Shown: piece by piece, positions 56,761 through 64,000 of the stretch
Position numbering within the stretch: position 1 is the first letter of the stretch
Layout of the letters: every line of letters begins with the position of its first letter
Assembly (NCBI RefSeq): GCF_010093535.1
Contig: NW_022985176.1
Span: forward strand, 162,545 to 226,544
Source: Lindgomyces ingoldianus
Taxonomy: Eukaryota; Ascomycota; Dothideomycetes; Pleosporales; Lindgomycetaceae
Direction of reading: 5' to 3'
DNA length: 64,000 nt
The notes under the pieces: model-generated
Databases searched by the model: none
Seen by the model: the letters and a program-made list of their open reading frames with translations, nothing else
What the model was told of the DNA's origin: nothing
Translations under genes and position numbers: made by a program

Positions 56761-59700
56761 ATGCCACGCAACTTGCTCAACTCCGCACTACTTCTGGTTT
56801 TCGCTTTTGGGCTCCCAGGTCCAAGCAATGCAGCATGGAAGAACCTTACCGTGTCGGACTACAAGTTAAAGCAAAGTGGGTATTCATCCACGATCGCGAG
56901 TTTTGACAAAGCACTCCTGAACGTCCAGGTTGGAGATATAATTGGAGATATAAACCACAGCAATCCGAGCACGGCTCCAAACGTGAAGCACCTCGTTACC
57001 TCGAGTGGATATTCATGGGAGTCCTCGTCGGATTTCGATGACGCGAACACGGACAAATGGTATCCGCAGGGGATCACAACCTCGGCGGATGCCTACGAAA
57101 AAGGCGACTTTGATGGTCATCGTGTTCATCTGGTTTCTTGGCATTCAGACAATTACGACGATGGGAAACGTGGAGCCAGGGTCGCATTCGTGAATCGAGG
57201 ACCGGGAGGCACCAAGAAATATCGTCATGTCCTGCTTGTCCAACCGAAAGGAGAGGATGATTTCGAAGCGATCACGGGCCTTCATGCGGGCGGTATCCTG
57301 TGGTATGGCACATTGATCTACGTAGTAGACACCACCGGCGGTTTGAGGGTATTCGACCTAGCGCATATGTACCAAGTGGACGGGAATATCAAGGACAACA
57401 TCGGTAAATCTGGGACGAAGTATGGAGCATATGGATACAAGTGAGTTCTTGAACCGACTTCCAAATTTCGACCATTCACACCATGTACCGAATATGAACT
57501 CATACACTGTAGATACATACACACCTGAGATCAATCAAGCCAGCTTGATAGCTTAATTAGAAGATTGATGCTAAGCCAATTCAATCAATCCAGCCAAACC
57601 TTATATAGAAACGCAATTAATCTAGCTAAGCTTTTCTGTAAGCTTAATTTAAATTAATAGCTTAATTGCCTTAAGTATATAGTAGATTTTAAAGATAAGG
57701 CAGCCTATAAAGTAGCTTAGATAGCTGTAAAAGCTTTATACTAAACTTTTTTTAGTGTTGTTTACTATGTAGTATTGTGTAATATCTAATAACTCTGTGT
57801 AACTAGCAGCTAGCGTGTTGTCTTATATTGTATACTCCATCTCCATCTATTACCCACAATGCTATATACTTCTGGTGTTGCAGATCTATCGCTGTATACC
57901 TCACCCTATTGTCGCCCTTATGCCGCCCAAGAAACGTATCTCTAATAGCGCTCCCTTGCCTAAAAAGCGCGTGCGCAGCACTGTAAGCTAGCCTATTATA
58001 ATTAACTTACTGTTATTTTAATCTTAGCTATCTACCCTATCTCTGCTGCCTCTATATACATATACTTTTAAGTTGTAATTGCGCAAGTTGCAGCCTAAAA
58101 ACGCTATTATTGCGCCTACTAAAAGCAGTAAGTAAGCTACACTTACTCTATCTTCTAAAGCAGCTAACAACACTGTAGATAAGGCTTTTAACACCTATTT
58201 TAAAAATAATTATAATAGCATAGATTAGAATTATCTTAAGCTGTATATAAAGCCTATTACAACGCACTAACATAAGTAAAGTTAGATTTATTGCCACAGC
58301 TATTATGTTGCTCTTTTTAAAGATCTAACCTATATATTTTTTATCTGCTACTAGTGTTTTAAGCACAAGCTTATAGATATTAGTATTAGGATATATAATA
58401 CAAGCGCAGTAGTCTTGTTAGCTGCGCGCTACCTTAGTAAGCAGAAGCCTAGCTATAAGCTTGTAGCACTAGGCAAGACTTTAATTACTAGTGTTTATAA
58501 CGCGCTTATTACTGCAAGAGTCCCTATTTTATAGGCAGTAGCTAATTAGATTAACAGCTTTAGCAAGCAGCGCTTTAGGTTTACTATAGTTAACTAGCTT
58601 ATTATAAACAACTACTTTATCTCTAAGTTTAAAACACTAGCTTTTTAACACTTAATTACTATTACTAACCTGCTTACTAAAGCAGCGCTGTAGAAGAACT
58701 ACAAGAGCGTCTCCTAATACATTATATAACTATTTAACTAGCTTAGGCCTTGTGTTGTTTACAAGCTGTTACAATTGCTTAGCAGGATCTATATAAGCTT
58801 TAATAGATAGATAATAAAAGCTAGTAAGCGCAGGTTTCTTAGTATTATTACCTACTACATTAACTTAGATAGCAAGCTCTAAGACCTACCTATTGCGCTG
58901 CCTTAGCTTACAGGCGCTTACACTAGCAATTAACTAGCTAAAGTTGTATTATTAATATTAGAGCAGTTTAGTATAAGTAAGCGCACACTTAGTTACTTTA
59001 TCTTTAATAATGCTTTTAATAATAACACTGCTGTTACTGTAATTGCTTATAAGCTTAAATTTAATCTTATTTGCTAACACCTTTACTATAGCCCTTATAT
59101 AATTAATCTAATTAGGTAGAGACTGCTCTAGGGCAGAGATATAGACTTATATAATAATAAAAGAGTTAACAAGCTTACTAATAAGGCAGCATTTATAAAG
59201 AAGTAGTAAAAGCATAGACCTTTAGGTGTACTTTTTAATATTATTAACTATATTTACACACTGCAGCAGTACAATCTCTTTAAGAAGGCGCAGCGTACAG
59301 CTTACTGTAAGCTGCCTTATAACGCAGATAACAAGCTTACAATACTGCAGCTAATTAAGCTAGTAGTTACACACTAGAACTTATACTTTAACTATTTTAA
59401 GCAAGCTATAAAGCTTACGCTAGCTATTAACGCGTACACAAACACCTACATATAAAATATAGTAAAAGAGGATATCTACGCTAACTTACAGGGCAAGGAT
59501 TAGCCTGCTGCTCTATAGTAGATAAGATTAGACAGCCTTACAGCTGCTAATTAAGCTATTATTACTAACTATATAAAGGTTCTTAGGCTACTTAAAGAGT
59601 GTATAAAGCGCTTTAAAAGACATAGTAAGTATAGCTTTAGTGTAATTACTAAAGTAATTCTAATGTTTAAGTTTCTACTTACTTAATTAGAAGCTTACCT

Positions 59701-61078
59701 CCTCTACTATAATAGCGTAGTCTATAACGCTTATAATAAGGCGCTTAAAGATTATCTTCCTATTAATCTACACGCAGCGCTGCTTAAAGTAAACAAGTAC
59801 TATGCTAAACTTAACAACTTGCTAGCTTACTACACTGCTATAATACTCTATTCTTGCTATAAACACTACTATAATTAAGTGTAGGCTAAGAAGTCTAATT
59901 AGCTAGCATCTAATAATCTTAATTTCTAGGCACTATAGGTAGATTATAAGTTACTACTGTTACTAAGGCCTTGCTACACACGCGCACTAAAGAAACTAAG
60001 TAATATTAATAATATAATTAATAGCATTATTAATTCTACACGCAGCAATACTAAGGAGGATAAGTATAAGTAGTAGAAGCGTAAGCTAATTATTAGTAAG
60101 AGCACTAATCCTATATAATACTAGTTTAGGCTACGCGATTAATATCCTAACTTTAGTAAGATAGCGCTTATAATACTCTCTATACTAGCTTTAAGCTGTG
60201 AGTGTGAGCGCGTCTTTAGTAAGCTTAGAGATCTACTAGAGCCTTGCTAACACTGTATATTACCTAAGCTACTTGCAGCACTACACTTAGTATAACAATA
60301 GAGACAGGCTAGTTTTAGTGGCAGTAATAACAATAATATAGGCTAATTAAAGCTTACTAACAAGCAGATAGACGTTTTGTACAAGCTTAGTAAGTAGGTA
60401 GGCGAAGACAACAATCTAGATACATAGGACAACAGCTAAGACTTAACACTAAAAAATATATACAACTTTCCTATTTAGGAATTAAGCACTTAAGCTACTA
60501 ATTAAGCTAGCAACTTTCTGCTAAGCTAATTTAATTAATCTAGCTAAACCTTATACTAAAACGCAATTAATTAAGCCAGAAACTGCCAGCTTGCTTGATT
60601 AATTGATCTCAGGTGTGGATACATATTACCGCAAGTAAGGACTTACAACTGGCAATCCAAGTCCGGTGTGACAGATCTTCGCTTCTCGTTTATCTCTTTG
60701 GACCGAACTACCACTCCGGATTCTCTTGTGGTGGGTGAATACCATGCCTCACGAACAGATCTTCGCCTCGTCCGCTTTGACCTCGACTACACCAACCGGT
60801 TGCTCCAGACGTCTAATGGCATGGCCACTTCATCCGAGGCCGTTCAACATGGCGAGACAAAGATCCAGGGTGGGATATCGATCAATGGGAAGTTCTTCTT
60901 GACCCAAAGCGGCGGGAGTTTGATCAGCTTCACGTGGAAAGGTGGTCAGAAGAAGACTGCAGATGTCTTTCCTGCTGTCCCCGAGGACCTAAGCTATGAG
61001 AAAGGAGTTGGATTGTGGACGCTGATGGAGCAACCAGGCAAGAGACACGTTTTCGCGGTAGATCCTAGTAAATTTTAG
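56761..61078 (+). CDS. Secreted protein gene split at its intron by a hAT transposon
   Basis: Exon 1 (56761-57440) encodes a signal peptide (LLNSALLLVFAFGLPGPSNA) and 200 residues with repeated short beta-type motifs (HRVHLVSWH, YRHVLLVQPKG, GILWYGTLIYVVDTTGGLRV). These suggest a beta-propeller-like secreted fold. The original intron was 57441-57512 (GTGAGT...CTGTAG). Exon 2 (60619-61078, ending DPSKF) is fully open. The hAT element inserted 7 bp into exon 2. Use of the old acceptor now gives KYIHT and a stop. A CTCAG acceptor at the right end of the transposon (60611-60612) would give a 3.17-kb intron and add only two codons in frame. The protein would then be about 382 aa. Exons carry no RIP damage. 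The function is unknown. Confidence 0.8.
57520..60617 (+). mobile_element. hAT-superfamily DNA transposon, RIP-inactivated
   Basis: 3098 bp with inverted ends CACACCTGAGATCAAT and ATTGATCTCAGGTGTG, and a perfect 8-bp target duplication GATACATA (57512-57519, 60618-60625), the hAT hallmark. The interior encodes a degraded hAT transposase on the plus strand. Almost every remaining CG, CA and TG lies in a spared context, showing heavy RIP. Confidence 0.95.
57920..60440 (+). pseudogene. hAT transposase remnant
   Basis: The frame starts MPPKKRISNSAPLPKKR and a probable intron follows. A long region reads as hAT transposase when stops at former Trp/Gln codons are ignored, for example FKHKLIDISIRIYNTSAVV (about 58355-58415). 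It ends with the dimerisation-domain signature LSCECERVFSKLRDLLEP (about 60192-60245). Dozens of TAA/TAG codons show it is not functional. Confidence 0.85.
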
Positions 61079-61887
61079 TGCCATCGCGTGACCTCCATGT
61101 CAATTTAGAGTCTTTCCATGCATAGAAGGCCTCGTGCACACATCCAACGGTGTCTCCTAGTATTTTCAAACCCGAAAATGCTCCTCCTATACTCCTCGGG
61201 GTCAGCTAAGCGCAATGGGGACACTGGAACGTTTCCGTATTCTTGGGGTTGGGCATCCATGGAACAGGTTGGACCAAATTTAAAAATCATATCAAGTGGT
61301 GGTCGATAAATCATCATATGTCGTTCCTGTTTCAGTCACCGATATATAACGACTGGGCGCCTTTGTGGATGCGATGTGTAAGACCAACGGGTCTCGCCCC
61401 CGGTTTCTAGTGCTTTCGCTCAACGAGAATCTGGTCGAGACATTTTCCAGCATATCCTGACGTATCCCGACAGTCATCTCTTCATTTAAATCTCTCCGCT
61501 CACCCAGAAGCGTTGATAAGCGGTGCGATGATTCGATAGTGCTGAAAAATACATGCCCGGAAGTTTGCCATGCCACAATCAAAGGGCTGATCTGATTGGC
61601 CGAGAAGCGGAGGTATGTAGATGAACACTTAAGCTTTTAATCTACGGCAGTTGAACTTGCAGAATACGATAGGCGAATACCCTTTGGCAATACCCGTGAA
61701 CCGAATGCAACCAAGAGATTGTGGGGAGGACTTGTTTATGCTAACGCACGGTGCATCTAGAGCAAATGGGGTAGTGGAGATGCTTTTAAGGGCGGAAGAG
61801 TATATTCCACCTCTTGGTTTCCGTGTCTGCCTTTGCTCCCACTACTCTCATTCACTCAGTACCCACGGTAGTTGACGTCGCCTCAAG
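61079..61887. other. Intergenic region
   Basis: About 800 bp of normal composition with only short overlapping frames. It holds the promoter of the downstream DUF1996 gene. No RNA gene or repeat was seen. Confidence 0.5.
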
Positions 61888-63223
61888 ATGCAGTGGAAAA
61901 CTCTTGCCTTGGCACTCGCGCTCGCCGCGCAGGATGCGTATGCTGCTTCGGCCAGCGGCCTCATGGCCAGGCAGTTCGCTCAATCAGCCATGATGCGCTT
62001 CCAGTGCTCACAGCTCGTTATTGATCGTATCGATCCTCTTGTTCAGCCAGGGATGACGCCGTCAAGTCATCTTCATCAGATTGTTGGCGGAAATTCCTTC
62101 AACGCCAGCATGAAGGCACTGGATTATGATCCATCAACGCAGTCTACATGTACTACCTGCGACTACTCAGAAGACTTCAGCAACTATTGGACTGCGAATC
62201 TGTACTTCAAAGCAAAGAACGGAACGTTCAAGCGTGTTCCACAAATGGTGAATCTGGGGTTGTCAGGCCGTGAAGGAGTCACGGTGTACTATATTCCTCC
62301 GTATGATGGAAAGACAAAAGTCACTGCACCACCAAAGGTAGGCGCAGTAGCAGCGTACTTCATCTAAGCACACCTAATTTATTCCAGGGTTTCCGTATGA
62401 TTGTCGGCGATCCTACCCTCCGCTCTAAGACCGGCCAGCAGAAGCAGCTCTGCCATCGATGCTTCAGCAACAAGAAGCAGGATCCATTTGGAGGCGCTCC
62501 ATGCACGGGCGACGACACGTTCGATCTCCCAAAGAAGCAATGCGGTGGCGGTATCCGAACCACCATCACTTTCCCCACGCAAGTTCACTCCTAGAGTATA
62601 AGATTTACGTCCACAATTGACAGTCCGCAGATGCTGGGACGGAAAGAACACCGATTCGCCAGACCACAAGTCTCACGTCGCCTACCCAAGTAGTATATTC
62701 ATCCCACTGTGCACTTTAGCAATGCTGACATGTCGAAGGCGGATCTTTTGAATCTAATGGTGCATGCCCATCAACTCATCCAGTCAAGCTTCCGCAGATC
62801 ATGTACGAGGTGATGTGGGATACGACGGTCTTCAATGACAAGAGCTTGTGGCCCACCGATGGCTCCCAACCGTTCGTCTACTCTATGGGCGACGGGTAAG
62901 CGGCTTATCCCTTCGTGATTGGGGCAATTCAATGCGTTGCTAACGTCAGTAATAGCTCTGGATACGGTCAGCACGGTGATTACCTCTTTGGCTGGAAGGA
63001 GGGTGTGTTACAGAAGGCCCTTGATGCGCGATGCAGCGGCAATGCCTGCAAGACACTCAAGACCCAAACCTCAGCTGCGGCCACGAAGTGCGCAAAGTCA
63101 CAACAGATGGTAGAGCCCGTTGAAGGATGTAAGTCTTCCTATCTATATCCCTGACAAGGTGCTAATGGTTGCGATGCAGGGCTCACAGAGCTTCCCGGAG
63201 GCATGCCGGTGACATATAAATAA
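61888..63223 (+). CDS. Secreted DUF1996-family protein
   Basis: Six exons: 61888-62337, 62388-62578, 62631-62689, 62739-62895, 62956-63128 and 63180-63223. They sum to 1074 nt (357 aa) with all phases consistent. A signal peptide ([19 protein letters not shown]) is followed by the family signature: [17 protein letters not shown], then [18 protein letters not shown], later [34 protein letters not shown] and [12 protein letters not shown]. The second intron is GC-AG (GCAAGT...CCGCAG). The protein is probably extracellular. DUF1996 proteins are widespread in ascomycetes and some carry extra carbohydrate-binding WSC domains, which are absent here. The domain appears complete. Confidence 0.92.
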
Positions 63224-64000
63224 GAGCTTCCGACCTTGTCCGCTGGAGTAGTTATTGCGTGCCCGTTGAGCGTTAAGCGTTGAGCTTTGTAATGGTGATT
63301 GATATCGCTTCGGGGAGAGGCGTCTGGCGCTTCAGGCGCAAGGCTTGTGATGGAGAATGAAATAAGATCCTGCAAAGAAATCTCAGTACTCTGTCCTTGA
63401 ATGTAAGGTCACTCGTTTGGCTACTGAGTCGACCCATACCTTATTCACAAAAATCCATTTTCCAGTAGCGACTAAAATTGTCTTCGCTGCTAGATACCCA
63501 GGTACCTTCCTAATACAGTAACAGCGATGAGATGGTGGAAGAAAGTCATCTACCTAGAACTGAAGAGATAATAACGGTCATTTACAAAAGCTCAGAGGAG
63601 CATACGCTTTCTAAGAGATGAACGCTAGAACAATGTAGGCCATCCCAAATCCTTAAAGTATACCCTCTCTAGAAGGCCGCAAACTTGATATTCGAAGAAT
63701 TACGTGGAGTTTTCCAGGATATATGTCGAAGACTAAATTCACATTTTTAATTATAAATCGCCATAGAATATGCGTGGTGGCTGGCGGCTCTTTGGAATAG
63801 GCTGGGGCAGAGTGACGCATCAATGAAGGGATGAGCCGCAGAAGATTCCCCGGTGAGAATAGCGGGAATTGCGTGATTCCACGTGAAGCAGCCTTCCAAT
63901 TGGTCTATAAGAAGCCTGTTCGCCGTCTTGTCGCTCATCTTTTTTTCGTCTCACTCCACTTCCGGTTTTCCGTCTCATTCTCGGTTACCCTGCAACCGCC
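63224..64000. other. Intergenic region to window end
   Basis: No supported gene. A short minus-strand frame at 63747-63938 lacks family features. The last 60 bp are CT-rich (TTTTTTTCGTCTCACTCC), like a fungal 5' leader, so a plus-strand gene may begin just beyond the window. Confidence 0.4.

Noticed and set aside
42810..63223. Secondary-metabolite gene cluster
   Set aside because: No synthase, terpene cyclase, P450, methyltransferase or transporter is present. The DUF8021 and DUF1996 proteins alone do not indicate one.
63747..63938. Minus-strand 63-aa frame near the window end
   Set aside because: It is short, has no family features, and overlaps what looks like a leader region of a plus-strand gene beyond the window.

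Overview
This window looks like a filamentous ascomycete (Pezizomycotina) chromosome segment with a two-compartment layout. Short intron-bearing gene islands of balanced base composition alternate with AT-rich blocks of dead transposons. The AT-rich blocks are full of stop codons, and their remaining CpG, CpA and TpG sites sit almost only in certain contexts. This is the scar of repeat-induced point mutation (RIP), a process known in this group. The species cannot be named from the sequence.

Layout. 1-20.0 kb is a RIP-damaged repeat block. It holds a complete Copia LTR retrotransposon (2801-8348, target duplication GTAAT), four Fot1/pogo-like DNA transposons of two families (A and B), and a truncated Gypsy (Gypsy-3). 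20.0-24.3 kb is a small gene island with a membrane-protein gene that may be broken and a possible fragment of another. 24.8-41.4 kb is a nested transposon stack. A 16-kb Gypsy (Gypsy-1, target duplication GATAG) contains a fold-back Fot1, an unmutated solo LTR, a second complete Gypsy (Gypsy-2, duplication AAAGG) and a deleted Fot1. 42.8-57.4 kb and 60.6-63.3 kb are gene-bearing. A 3.1-kb hAT transposon (57520-60617) splits one secreted-protein gene there.

Genes. The most notable group is 42.8-52.0 kb. It has a soluble protein of unknown family (minus strand), a divergently transcribed ankyrin-subtilase (S8 peptidase) protein of about 881 aa, and a NOD-like receptor of about 1381 aa (alpha/beta hydrolase, NACHT ATPase, ankyrin repeats). 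Fungal NLRs of this type are linked to non-self recognition and regulated cell death. The pairing with a second ankyrin protein carrying a peptidase suggests a two-component sensor/executor locus, but that is inference. The rest are a DUF8021-type secreted protein, a small unknown protein, the secreted protein split by hAT, and a DUF1996 secreted protein.

Best leads: the hAT end supplies a splice acceptor that would keep its host gene in frame. Two 1100-bp fold-back elements share the same head-to-head Fot1 structure. RIP in this genome appears to need a pyrimidine 5' of the mutated C. In all three complete LTR elements the outer edges of the LTRs are less mutated than the inner edges. All gene structures were spliced by eye from GT/GC-AG sites and reading frame, without transcripts.
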